59,476 bases of DNA, from contig JBQNAI010000011.1 in assembly GCA_052170555.1 (NCBI GenBank), forward strand, positions 1 to 59,476, written 5' to 3'. This DNA comes from Scybalousia_A sp052170555. GTDB lineage: Bacteria; Bacteroidota; Bacteroidia; Bacteroidales; P3. Position 1 is the first letter of the stretch. Every line of letters begins with the position of its first letter. The notes under the pieces were generated by a model that saw only the letters and a list, made by a program, of their open reading frames with translations, ran no database searches and was not told the DNA's origin. Position numbers and translations under genes: made by a program. This document shows positions 46,001 through 54,225 of this stretch, piece by piece.

Positions 46001-49000
46001 GAATTAACTTTCCATTTTATAGTAGCAGAAGAAAGACTGTCCATACCAAAATTTTTAATTTCAACTTCTATTGGTATTGGTTCCCCTGAAATTATATTGC
46101 TGTTGGCAGGAGAAACTATATTTTTTAATCCGATATCACAAACGGGTAAATTTTGAATTATTACATTCACAGGTGTTCTTTCACTACGACACCCAAATAA
46201 ATCCATGTTCAATTTCATATAAGGAATTTTTGAAAAAGTTATAGCATTCCCCATATAACCACAAACATCATTTGAAGTATTTTTTGTATTCAATGAAGAT
46301 ACTCCACTCGTAGCTTTGGTAAATGTTATAACTGAAGCGGTAGTATCTACAGAAAAACAAACTTCTATAACCAAATCAGATATGCCATCCCAGTAATATG
46401 GTTCTGAGAAAACGATATCCCTCCAACCTTTGAAGGATGATGGGATCTGCAAAGTATCACTATAAACTGTTGTCAAATTCCCTACCCATGTAGAAAGTTC
46501 ATCTTGATTTATTTTTCCTATCTTTACATTGTAACTATTATAAACGACTTTTTCAGGAATCTTTGCAGACGAAGTAGCTCCTGTAATTGCAGATATTTTA
46601 GTAGAAAATCCATTTATATTGCCCTTATTATAACCATAAGCCAGTAATGTATCTGCTTTGAGTAAATATTGTTCTTTTACATTTTTTGTTTTTGCATTAA
46701 AAGGTGAAGGTGAAGGATTATTTGCATTTACCAATACCGAATCTTTACCTATTGAAGAGGAAAATGGTTTGTTATTAAATGCTTCTACGTAATATGTATC
46801 ATTTTCGTACAATACAGGTGTCTGATAGGTTGTTCCTCGTGCCAATTCTTCTTGAGAGGTAGCTGTTTTATACCATATCAGAGTATAATCGCTCTGTGCA
46901 ATTAAAGTTGCTTGCTCTGAATAATTTACTGTCACAGACTGAGCAACAGGTGGAATAGGGGTATGTAAAGAAACAATGTACAAACAGATCGTATCGTTGT
47001 TATGGACAATATCTTGCTCATGTGCTGTATACACTTTAATCATTATATTCCTATCTTTAATATTTGATGTTAAATCTATCTTACTTGTAAAGGTGAAATT
47101 ATCTGATTCAAATTTATTTAAAGATTGAGAATATGTTGCATTAAATGTATTTTTCAATACATCACCTTCATATACTTCGCAAACGATAGGAATAGCAGTT
47201 AAAGTTTGCAATCCAGTATTACTTATTGTTACTGTAATATCATATTCTCCTAATCCACAATCTGTATAAGGAGTACTTGCCGTACTGTTAGAAGACGAAA
47301 TATTATTATTTGCATTACTAAGCACAATTTCTGTTATACCAGGATCGTAATTAGGAACATTTATCATCGTTATTTTGTAAGGAGTCATATAGCCCAAACA
47401 AAGATTCTCCGTGTGATCCGTAAGATTATCATTATATGTTCCCATACTCATTGGATTGCTTTCCTTAGCAATAGTCCAACCAGAAGCTGTTGTACTCTTT
47501 ACGTTATTCCTTATAATACCAGCACTATTTGAAGATACTTTAACGGTATCTCCATTCTCACTCCAAACACCTATTGGCACATTCATCCCCGGGGTAAATA
47601 TAGCTCCATTAACGGTAAGAGCATCTATATACTTATTGGCAGAATTTTTAATGGCAAAACCTCCTTTGGTTGTATTTTTTACCTTAAATTTTTCAGCATT
47701 TATCGCTATTGCAACATTGTTCTCCACAGAAATATTACTCGTAGCAGTTGCAACCAACACTACTGAAGAATTCCCAGCAAGAACATAGTCATTAGGGAAT
47801 GTATAAGTTGCGTAAGCTTTAGTTATTTTTTCGCCGGTGTAATACACAAACTGATATCCTCCCATTGCTACATCTTGACTACCACAATTTGATATTTCGT
47901 AAGCATTGTTTACCGAGATATAATTAGGCATATTGGGAGTTATACCTTCTTTATTTGCATCTTTGTAATATTGTATCTCACTTATTCTTAAAATAGGGAC
48001 TTCATCACGACGTGCAAAGTAAATAGTTGAGTCTGTGTAGAGGTTTTCAGTTGTAAAAGAGTGTCCCTTATAGAAGTGTTGCAAATCGTCAGGCTTATAA
48101 TACCAATAAATACTGTCATTAGGGCATAAAGCTGTAATATCCACAGTTGTTGCATGTCCATATTCAACATTAACATTTTGTTCTGTCAAAGCTGGCAACC
48201 TATAATATGAAATAACAGTTGCAGAGGTCGTATCATTTGTTTTAACCGTATCTATATCCAACACAGAAAATGCCTTAATTTCAAAAGTTTTATTACCATT
48301 TATTGCTTGGAAATTATATTCTGCAGGAAAAACAAAGTGTTTTTCTATATTAGGTTCTATTGCCTCTTTGTAGACAACAGCAGTCGTCTCAATCCCATTG
48401 ACAGAATAATTCAAATGTAGAGTATTCGCAGGAATGGTATTAGGAGATATATTTTTAAAGTTAATAAAGATTTTTTCGTTTTTAAGATCGCAACCTGTAT
48501 ATGTTCCATCGGAAACTTCATTTACACTATCCAATCCGACTTTTAACACATGTATATTATTCAAAGGTGGATCAAATTCTCTTGAACCTATGCAAGGACG
48601 TTTGACTGTTTGTAAAGGTCTCGTTACTCCAAAGAAGTCATCCGTTACTTCTGGTATCCAATCTGCTTTTTCGCATAAAAAAATACTCATAGCATAAAGA
48701 TTATCCCATGCTATAAACATAGGATCCTCATTATAGAAAGAATTGACCTCATTTGTTTGATTTTTCCACGTAGTTGTGTCAGTTTGATTATCTGTATCAA
48801 TAGTAAAGAAAGGTAAATTAGGTATAGTAGCTTTTTTGTAATACAGATTATTGGATAGAATAAAACTATTACCGTCAGAAGGTCGCAAAGCAACTCCATA
48901 GCCATATCCCTCACTTTCTATTATATTATTTTTCACCTGATTATTCGTAGTCGTCAAATTAGTCGTTCCTAAAGACAAAGCGTAATTTTTCTTAATAGAC

Positions 49001-51975
49001 GAATTCAAACTTTGAGCGTACAAATTATTATATACAATTTTGTTATTAGTGCCTGATTGCAAATTAATACCATATTGACTATAAGCAATAGTGTTATCAC
49101 TTACATTACTTAATGATATTAAATTGTTTGATATTATGGAATTATCTACGTTAGCCAAGGAAACGGCACTAATAGAGTTTAACTTAAATTTATTTTTTGA
49201 AATAATCAAAGAATTTGAGTTACTAAATTGCAAAGCATAAAATACACTCGTAATTTTTGAATACGTTGTGGGTATCATTGATGTCTCAATTGTATTTTGT
49301 TCTATTCTAAATTTCTTAACCATATCTGCCAATACTACAGACTCAACTAAGCCTTGCTTAGAATCTGATATAATATGAAAATAGGAATTTAGAATATTAA
49401 CATCTGTTAATGAAGCACCAACAGACGTACCTTTGACATCAATTATATTTTTTGCAGGAGTCTCAAATAAACAATTATTTATGGTAAGGTGCAGTGGTAT
49501 ATCCGATGTCAGATTCCCTTGATCAAAGGTAAAAACAGAAGCAATCCTGTCAAAGTAATTAGTTGCTTCTCCATAGGAGATAAATTTACAACTATCAAAT
49601 GTTAAATATTTAGAATTACTGTTTAGACGTACCATGCTAAAATTTTCGTTAGACTTCTTTTTAATAGCAGGATTCATAGAAAACACCAAATTCTTAAAAG
49701 TTAAATAATTCAAGTCTGACACGTTAATCAAAGTAGAAGTATCACCTTCATCTGGCATGAAAACGATTTGATGTTCATTATCATCATTCATAAACGTTAT
49801 TGTGTTTGTCTCAGATAGCCCATCTATACATGCAGGGAATTTTATATCCCCTTTATAAATTATATCTTTACCATCATTTGCTATCTTTATCTGACAAGCA
49901 CCTCCTACTGTAGAATTCTTCAACATTATAAACGCTTCTTCAAATGTAGCAAAAGTTCTACTTGCAGGTATTCCTTCAATCTGTCCTCCTAAGGCATAAA
50001 CACCACTCATAGGACCATCCTTAACAAATAATTTAACCAATAAAGTATCATTAGAAAAATCCCAATCGATTGTTGTAGCATCCGGCATCTCTACCCAGAT
50101 TTTAAGTGTATGTACTCCTGCTGGAGCCTTAAAGGTGGTTGTAGGAATGAACTGAATTGTAGAATCTTGGGATTTTTTAGTTATTGGATCTAACGGATTC
50201 ATATTGCCTATCCAATTGGCAGAATCCATAGTGGAAACGTTGTCATCTATCATCCATTTCACCTTCAATTTTGTCAAATTATCTAACCCATCATTTCTCA
50301 ACCAAACTTTCAACTCTGTTGGAGTATTAGCAGTGCAAGTAACAACTTTACTTAAATTGCCATTGCAATACACAGCAGAAGCAGGTGATAGTATAGTATC
50401 CTGTCTTATTCCTGCATTAGTGTGAAAATAACACTTATTTATAAAATTGAACCTAATATTTGGCTTAAATGCTATCATTCCCGTTGCATCCGTATTAAAT
50501 TGACCTGTACATGCAGTAACAGAACTTGTGGATGGTTGCTCTAATCTATGTGTCTTATATTGATTATTATTACCCGCAGGATAAGACTGTACCTTCGTCT
50601 CATCAAAGGTTTGATTGCCATCGAAACACACTTTAATTATTATATCCGATTCTCCATCCCAAACAAATGTCTTATCATCATCAAATGCCAAATACTGCCA
50701 CCCTTTATCTGGCAATAAATAAGAAGCCTGATTAATAACATTTGTTATGTTTGCATATTGGGACACCCCAAGCCCAGCATCTATCAAATCATTAGGAGAA
50801 AGACTTCCTATAAATACTTTAAAATTAGATAATGTTACAGTTCCTTTTGGTCTTGATTTTATATTAAGATAAAAACCTCCTATAAGACCCGCTCCATATC
50901 CTGCGGTCTTCAGTTCATTTGCCGAATATCTTATCTGGTGTGAAACCTTAGCTGATTTAGTCGCAAAGACAAGAGATTCCGAACCGGTTGCTGTTTCTTT
51001 TAGCTGTTGATTACCATAATATGGTCTTACATACTTAAAAGCATGAAAATTGCCAGTAAACGGATATGAGGTTTGATTTCCCAAAGCGTCTGTGACCACC
51101 GCTCTCCAATAAACAACGGAATCTATTCCCATGTATGGGATAGTAGCAAAATAATTATCAGCAGTATTTTTTGTTAAATTGACCTTATTTATGTTTTGAT
51201 CACCTGGCGTAAAATATTCAACATATATTTCATCTGCATTATTAGAAAGAGCTGATGTTTGAGCACTTAACATGAATTCTATCTCAGCATCGCTACAATA
51301 AGGATAGTTGAAGGTTGTAGGGCACTGAACTATGCTGTTAAATCTTGGTACCATAGAAGAAGATTCCGTAGTTGTGTACAATTTAACATCATCTATCAAC
51401 CATCCATATCCATTATCAGTAGTTTTATTCATATTAAATTTTACATAAAAACTAGTCTTACCGTTCAGTTTGCCCGTCAAATAATAAATTTCGTGCCTCC
51501 ACATGGAAGAGTCTATCTTGCTAATTTGACTAATATCTATACCTTGTGTGTAATATTGAGTATACTTAAAACTATTACCTTGTCCAGAAACTAAAGGCGA
51601 ATATTTATTATCGTAAACATTATTTCCGCTCAACGATATTGTTGTCCCTTCTGTCGTAACTAATTGTATTCTACAGCTCGACTTAGTCATAGGAATATGA
51701 TTAAATTCCAAACGGACCTGCTCCCCCGCATTAACAGTTATCAATGAAGACTGAAGATAAGTATCTGTTGTCCCATGTTTAACTCTTGCAAACTTTGAAC
51801 CATTAATCGCAACGACACTATTATCCTCTACGGTCACGTTGGTAGTGGATGAGGTAGTCCATCCATCGGGTAATCCATTTTCAAAATCAAATGACGATTT
51901 CAGTGTTACCTGTGCCTTGGTAACAACACCCAACAGTAGCGTTACGATTCCGATAAATACTGTTACTTTTTTCAT
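40060..51975 (-). CDS. Giant 3971-residue T9SS cargo protein with two beta-helix regions (surface adhesin-like)
   Basis: Signal peptide at residues 1-21 (ends TKAQ). Modules, roughly: choice-of-anchor-J-like 25-205; a beta domain with FVWDGESDIIIKVCFDG 325-518; right-handed parallel beta-helix 658-1130; CARDB-like strands; an Ig-like domain ~1250-1330; a lamin-tail-like domain (ISEIQYYKDANKEG...) 1330-1476; a second Ig-like domain ~1680-1745; a second copy of the WDG.SDLVIEVCF domain 1762-1929; a second beta-helix 2062-2495; a third Ig-like domain ~2760-2850; a GEVED domain (VKAWIDWDRNGVFD) ~3048-3135; a second anchor-J-like domain ~3253-3432; more CARDB-like repeats; and from ~3890 the type A sorting domain with QNRPNPF, LPNSGYVILSVQDNNGR and GTYYYTVRYKE...KKMIKLE. 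T9SS cargo is cleaved and either released or anchored to LPS. The ligand is unknown. A -7 box lies at 52014-52006 and a terminator downstream; monocistronic. Confidence 0.93.
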   Translation of the reverse strand: MKKVTVFIGIVTLLLGVVTKAQVTLKSSFDFENGLPDGWTTSSTTNVTVEDNSVVAINGSKFARVKHGTTDTYLQSSLITVNAGEQVRLEFNHIPMTKSSCRIQLVTTEGTTISLSGNNVYDNKYSPLVSGQGNSFKYTQYYTQGIDISQISKIDSSMWRHEIYYLTGKLNGKTSFYVKFNMNKTTDNGYGWLIDDVKLYTTTESSSMVPRFNSIVQCPTTFNYPYCSDAEIEFMLSAQTSALSNNADEIYVEYFTPGDQNINKVNLTKNTADNYFATIPYMGIDSVVYWRAVVTDALGNQTSYPFTGNFHAFKYVRPYYGNQQLKETATGSESLVFATKSAKVSHQIRYSANELKTAGYGAGLIGGFYLNIKSRPKGTVTLSNFKVFIGSLSPNDLIDAGLGVSQYANITNVINQASYLLPDKGWQYLAFDDDKTFVWDGESDIIIKVCFDGNQTFDETKVQSYPAGNNNQYKTHRLEQPSTSSVTACTGQFNTDATGMIAFKPNIRFNFINKCYFHTNAGIRQDTILSPASAVYCNGNLSKVVTCTANTPTELKVWLRNDGLDNLTKLKVKWMIDDNVSTMDSANWIGNMNPLDPITKKSQDSTIQFIPTTTFKAPAGVHTLKIWVEMPDATTIDWDFSNDTLLVKLFVKDGPMSGVYALGGQIEGIPASRTFATFEEAFIMLKNSTVGGACQIKIANDGKDIIYKGDIKFPACIDGLSETNTITFMNDDNEHQIVFMPDEGDTSTLINVSDLNYLTFKNLVFSMNPAIKKKSNENFSMVRLNSNSKYLTFDSCKFISYGEATNYFDRIASVFTFDQGNLTSDIPLHLTINNCLFETPAKNIIDVKGTSVGASLTDVNILNSYFHIISDSKQGLVESVVLADMVKKFRIEQNTIETSMIPTTYSKITSVFYALQFSNSNSLIISKNKFKLNSISAVSLANVDNSIISNNLISLSNVSDNTIAYSQYGINLQSGTNNKIVYNNLYAQSLNSSIKKNYALSLGTTNLTTTNNQVKNNIIESEGYGYGVALRPSDGNSFILSNNLYYKKATIPNLPFFTIDTDNQTDTTTWKNQTNEVNSFYNEDPMFIAWDNLYAMSIFLCEKADWIPEVTDDFFGVTRPLQTVKRPCIGSREFDPPLNNIHVLKVGLDSVNEVSDGTYTGCDLKNEKIFINFKNISPNTIPANTLHLNYSVNGIETTAVVYKEAIEPNIEKHFVFPAEYNFQAINGNKTFEIKAFSVLDIDTVKTNDTTSATVISYYRLPALTEQNVNVEYGHATTVDITALCPNDSIYWYYKPDDLQHFYKGHSFTTENLYTDSTIYFARRDEVPILRISEIQYYKDANKEGITPNMPNYISVNNAYEISNCGSQDVAMGGYQFVYYTGEKITKAYATYTFPNDYVLAGNSSVVLVATATSNISVENNVAIAINAEKFKVKNTTKGGFAIKNSANKYIDALTVNGAIFTPGMNVPIGVWSENGDTVKVSSNSAGIIRNNVKSTTASGWTIAKESNPMSMGTYNDNLTDHTENLCLGYMTPYKITMINVPNYDPGITEIVLSNANNNISSSNSTASTPYTDCGLGEYDITVTISNTGLQTLTAIPIVCEVYEGDVLKNTFNATYSQSLNKFESDNFTFTSKIDLTSNIKDRNIMIKVYTAHEQDIVHNNDTICLYIVSLHTPIPPVAQSVTVNYSEQATLIAQSDYTLIWYKTATSQEELARGTTYQTPVLYENDTYYVEAFNNKPFSSSIGKDSVLVNANNPSPSPFNAKTKNVKEQYLLKADTLLAYGYNKGNINGFSTKISAITGATSSAKIPEKVVYNSYNVKIGKINQDELSTWVGNLTTVYSDTLQIPSSFKGWRDIVFSEPYYWDGISDLVIEVCFSVDTTASVITFTKATSGVSSLNTKNTSNDVCGYMGNAITFSKIPYMKLNMDLFGCRSERTPVNVIIQNLPVCDIGLKNIVSPANSNIISGEPIPIEVEIKNFGMDSLSSATIKWKVNSDEQTPYIWTAETPLAQNQTAVVTIGNYTFEPGLATIEAVVTLECDNTKDNDTIVGEYAACIGTQSMLTSLTIGGTNGKYASIKDAIEDLTVSGVCGPIEFLIAPGIYDERITLTNINGVSEENTITFRGDNTVGNVIVKYDSNGVGNEEENNHLLKIDAISNIYFKNITFKANNSFNNLAKLKNVSNVHFNNVRFESINGANSKTVLVDLEGMNNNVFFTSSEFVNGANAIKTEVQQGGIMLSKIEIDSCLFLDFKGSAIEINDYNDVKFRYNKVRSHANDFVDDAIKFRNIGGVSSISANEIILSDGGAKARSAIVIRHSNTDDVNPLEILNNSIAVIGSGASKLKTHGIDIDSSNFVNIYYNTVYLKVSTNNNNARSLFIGKTNTNIVVRNNNLDNECGGYAYYVEGSGAQVVVSDNNNYVTNANKFAYWSNKDCANITSLRTTNTFDINSMSVKNKFLSDTCLEFLSPTDIIFKAEPIEGYSVDIYGNVRPVIPKPTIGAYEYQFVPIDAGIVRIISPVTNTTYIEGDDIEVKVVVENFGITNITSLPLVVKYGGHIYAGDIFQQLNETYNGTITSLDSAQYLFTTKLKAKLNTPYTDSAYVQVFTTLNGDTINYNDTMSVNIKIIPGKDLNCVSVRKQNPMVKCGANMKTQQIGVLIKNVGNKAVDQGDVINITYVVKGETGGIKAIKTEQITFPLTYTNSSGNSVTLNSLQPNAVIQYYTFNTTVNLEATGNNDTTWSIYAYAKLVDDSNPLNDTTTIEQYLAYLTPPAPVAHDTSVYYGTKAQARASHIDSLSIRWYHSTTDNNPFYKHSKYEQSTILNINKPIYSDTEYYVNVVSKNSGACPSDFVKVKVNVLPRCAVDIKALSVVEPPSQPKKGYIYMSEDTVKVKLVNFGTQTVTNFPITCSIKPVIPTNAPAVLFTETCDATLVTDDTVTYVFKKLFDFTSDTTNYEVKVWVEQGQDCVHDNDTTPTIKVMPLFSINSDSKVVGEAKSLNITRVQLASMDNISSSVASKYSDFTSTVTPPDLFKGLKDSLLIDITPSSDMKILEDQVITGWVKAWIDWDRNGVFDTTSETVYSGQAAVNGTCRTMIDIPEYAMSGYTMMRVIVSQDDSTHKFGPTPGSTKYALIPAGEIEDYKIHILPIKNINAELVKFVTPQRQDTTIKNNIVVRLRNAGKTKLTQAKITWIYDGDTNVYDWTGSLESSEIADVELANKDLKIGYNKFKAYVTVAEEEYLGNDTITLDNYIYPIYDIPYNTEFDEQEIINYDFYAYEADPKRKTNLWQIGKPSAVGNNVIKSAYSKPICWKTNIDGQYTMNNTSMLYSPIFNIEEIKPDTLSFMMRREMGPGATMVVEYLNYKGVWKTLGVYGDAFGKNWYDSEDGFTKTNVAWEKSSYSMNGLSGDLGKRLQFRFVFTSLDGHIADGVAIDNFKLDRALRDYDAGVTAIELTPEELPSYGQYFYPKVKIHNYGKKAITAFKVCYLAEDMYITQCEDVAQTIPVGGDIEYTFTHGRYLNVSMPDPFSIMAYTRLNPNDLYTDNDTTVSYFVIGPLLHDVGLLEITEPLTKVASNDNVDVAVKLKNYGVEPIENLPIYYTAGGGQIVEEIIHFVPTLNSGDEYTYTFKKKYSTPFGTVNLKVWTGLQEDIYSDNDTLYLKLQASNTSVDVEAKYITLDDISSQEYGLQLALMNRSSKPVKNITVGYYLNGDKTTTVEEIFRTGGILEASTIGYHKFSQAINRSLYQSICAYVKYEGDENKGNDTTCNIFLGYRDVQADTIMIEQNVNKECVVQLRAHHIGTLAGNGKIKAAYVLNGDYSHPVRQTFTIESDEPIGRTLYLTFSQKIPRSDDSKYNIIAWIEYANDNNHSNDTTSLIKIQTYVGLEEEIENGVMNKLIVEQNRPNPFTQQTVVEVYLPNSGYVILSVQDNNGRVVYTHQDNYSSGVHYITLPLYQLSAGTYYYTVRYKEDKITKKMIKLE

Positions 51976-52005
51976 ATTTATTGTTTATTTATTTTTCTCT
52001 ATTTT

Positions 52006-52014
52006 GCAAATGTA
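52006..52014 (-). promoter_or_regulatory. -7 promoter box of the giant gene
   Basis: TACATTTGC on the minus strand, 31 bp before the ATG. Only GTTG (52040-52037) is near -33, at a slightly long 22-bp spacing. Confidence 0.55.
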
Positions 52015-52252
52015 CAATAAGACTATTTGTGATTTCAACCGACAAATTTACACATTTTTTTCTAAATACTATCAGTTTTCATCGTCTTAATGATAATTTT
52101 AGATTCTAAAAGTAAAGTGTTTTTATTGCATTTTTATTATACTGTCCTATTTTTATCTTCAAATAGATGATAACCATCAAGATAATGCCTTTACTTTTAA
52201 AAATGAGCATAAAAAAACAACCATTCAGCCTTAGCTGTATTAAAATTTTCTT
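52015..52252. other. Divergent intergenic region
   Basis: Between the giant gene promoter and the promoter of the small secreted protein. It has frames on both strands, but these lie upstream of or across the promoters, and I see no coding signal or other element. Confidence 0.4.
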
Positions 52253-52261
52253 TACCTTTGC
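52253..52261 (+). promoter_or_regulatory. -7 promoter box of the 141-residue secreted protein
   Basis: TACCTTTGC, 26 bp before the ATG at 52287. It lies inside the longer open frame and decides the start. Confidence 0.6.
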
Positions 52262-52286
52262 AAGCCGAACAACAAATATTGTAACG

Positions 52287-52712
52287 ATGAGCAGATTTTT
52301 TATTTTTATAACATTTTTTTTTATTTCAGCCTTATCACTGAATGCACAAGAATTAACTGAAAGCATAGAAGTTATTGAGTCTTCCGTCAAAGGAAAGACT
52401 TATTATAATTTTACCATATCAGGAGATGGTCATCTATCATACAATTGGGGAAAAGATGACGATAACTTTACCGTTATAACCATAGATTTATCAAACGTAA
52501 CCATATCCAAAGACATTACTTCTTTCTACCCTAAGTTATGGATTAACTGTATAGATAACAACAACTGTATAGAAGAACGAGGAAGAATAGGGGCTATGGA
52601 TGGAATGTACTTCAATTATAATCGCACCTATCTACCTGCTAATAACGAAGAAGATTTGGATGCGATGTTTCATCAATTATCCAATCTCATCATTTATTCT
52701 ACCGGACAATAA
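52287..52712 (+). CDS. Small secreted protein of unknown function
   Basis: 141 residues from the ATG at 52287 (MSRFFIFITFFFISALSLNAQ, a classic signal peptide with the AQ cleavage motif). The frame is open 40 codons further up, but the -7 box sits there. The mature part of ~120 residues has a beta-rich N-terminal half (IEVIESSVKGKTYYNFTISGDG) and a tail with two cysteines close together (WINCIDNNNCIEE). No family recognised. It is flanked by the divergent giant gene and the Wzz/Wzy pair; a link with either is not shown. Possibly a periplasmic or surface accessory protein. Confidence 0.7.
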   Translation: MSRFFIFITFFFISALSLNAQELTESIEVIESSVKGKTYYNFTISGDGHLSYNWGKDDDNFTVITIDLSNVTISKDITSFYPKLWINCIDNNNCIEERGRIGAMDGMYFNYNRTYLPANNEEDLDAMFHQLSNLIIYSTGQ

Positions 52713-53145
52713 TATTGTTTCACAAGTATATTTATGTGATTTTAGGATACTTTACTAAGTGTAGTGCTTTGTATATTAATACCATTTCTCGTAAACAATA
52801 GTTCTGCAATTTTGAAGTCAGACAATATTTATATAAAGTCATACAACAAATTTCTATTGTCAGACTTTACTTCAGTGCTATAATGACAAAGACCATCCTA
52901 ACGATTAATCACAATCATATAATACCCTTATTTATTTTTCTATTCCAGATTTTTCAGTCCCAATTGCACGTTATATACAAAAAACTATGATTTTGATTGG
53001 TAAACATCAAGAATTAGTTTATTGTGCCAGTGAGCATTAATTTATTGTATCCAATTAATTTGTTTGAAAATTAAAAATACCTATATTTATTTTACACATT
53101 AAAAAAGTTTATTATCATTGAGTATTACAAATAATATTTTTTTTG
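52713..53145. other. Gene-free stretch before the wzz-wzy pair
   Basis: It holds an imperfect 13-bp inverted repeat, AAGTCAGACAATA (52815-52827) against TATTGTCAGACTT (52855-52867) with one mismatch, possibly a terminator for the gene to the left. The right end carries the wzz promoter. No frame looks coding and no NusG-like/JUMPstart signal was seen. Confidence 0.4.
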
Positions 53146-53154
53146 TACCTTTGC
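53137..53154 (+). promoter_or_regulatory. Promoter of the wzz-wzy genes with T8 spacer tract
   Basis: -7 box TACCTTTGC (53146-53154), preceded one base upstream by eight T (53137-53144). The -33 element is not clear (ATTG at 53117-53120 is too far). The expected leader is about 60 nt. Confidence 0.55.
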
Positions 53155-53220
53155 ACGTTCATTTTACTCTCAATTATAAGACTGGTAGAGTATATATAGC
53201 GTTAAACAATTTAAAAAACA

Positions 53221-54225
53221 ATGAATACATTCAATTTTAAAGGAACGTTTGATTTTTTTAGGCGGCATCTCAAATTCTTATGTATAGTTTTTGTCGCATC
53301 CGGGGTATTAGCAACAATTATTTCCCTGTTTATACCAAACTATTATAAGTCGGAAGTATTATTATTGCCGAGTGAATTCAACTCTTTATCTAAAGCCACT
53401 ATTAATGAGGGAGATAGTCGCGACATCTTTCTGTTTGGTACCGAAAAGGAAAGTGAGTATATTATGGAAATGCTGACCTCATGGCAAATAATAGAAAAAA
53501 CTGCTAACCATTTCAACCTAAAAAAACACTACGGTCTAAAAAACACTAAGTTAGACAAAGAAAGAATGATTTTGAAGTTAGAAAAAAATATCAAAGTTAA
53601 ACGTTCAAACTACTTAGGTGCAAAACTACAAGTTTGGGACAAGGATCCGAAGTATGCTTGTGATATGGCAAACTATATGATTGAGTTATTACAAGATTTG
53701 AGATTTCAAATGAAAAAGGCAAAAGCCGATAGTATTGTTTTATCTATAGAAAAGAGCAGAAAGCAAGTTAGAGAAGAGATATTAACATTGACGGATTCAT
53801 TGCAAAAACTCCAAAGTGAAACAGGCTTGTACTATCCCCATCTAGTAACCGACCGTTTTGCCCAACAAATGGCAAAGGACGTTTCAACAGGCAACAATCT
53901 TGCAGTAGAAAGATTGGAAAACAAATTAAAACAGATGAGTCCTAAGAGTGCTTTGATATCAGAATTAATTGTTGATTTAGAACAAAAAAGTAAGATGATG
54001 AGAGCTTGGGATGAGGCTTATCATAAGGCAGTTTTTGACTCACAAAGTAATATACCTGTCGACTTTATTGCTCAATATGCCACAGAAGCTGCGGAAAAAG
54101 ATAAACCGAAACGCAGTCTTATCGTGTTGATTGCAGCCCTTGCCTGCACACTTATAGCAGCAGAAGTCTTGGTTATAAAAGAAAAATATTTATCTTCCCC
54201 AAAAGAAGATGTACAAGAAGTCTAA
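53221..54225 (+). CDS. Wzz-family polysaccharide chain-length determinant
   Basis: 334 residues. Two membrane segments (about 18-40, LKFLCIVFVASGVLATIISLF, and 299-318, SLIVLIAALACTLIAAEVLV) flank a long periplasmic part with IPNYYKSEVLLLPS after TM1, a coiled-coil middle (about 170-260) and a proline near the second membrane segment (KPKRSLIVL). This is the polysaccharide co-polymerase plan of Wzz, which sets the length of O-antigen chains together with Wzy. Its 3' end overlaps the wzy-like gene by 17 nt, so the pair is translationally coupled. No kinase domain is present, so it is the Wzz rather than the Wzc type. Confidence 0.87.
   Translation: MNTFNFKGTFDFFRRHLKFLCIVFVASGVLATIISLFIPNYYKSEVLLLPSEFNSLSKATINEGDSRDIFLFGTEKESEYIMEMLTSWQIIEKTANHFNLKKHYGLKNTKLDKERMILKLEKNIKVKRSNYLGAKLQVWDKDPKYACDMANYMIELLQDLRFQMKKAKADSIVLSIEKSRKQVREEILTLTDSLQKLQSETGLYYPHLVTDRFAQQMAKDVSTGNNLAVERLENKLKQMSPKSALISELIVDLEQKSKMMRAWDEAYHKAVFDSQSNIPVDFIAQYATEAAEKDKPKRSLIVLIAALACTLIAAEVLVIKEKYLSSPKEDVQEV

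Noticed and set aside
52167..52286. Longer N-terminus for the 141-residue secreted protein
   Set aside because: The -7 box at 52253-52261 lies inside it and the downstream ATG gives a clean signal peptide.
52106..52390. 94-codon minus-strand frame before the small secreted gene
   Set aside because: It crosses the promoter and signal peptide of the real plus-strand gene and has no box of its own.
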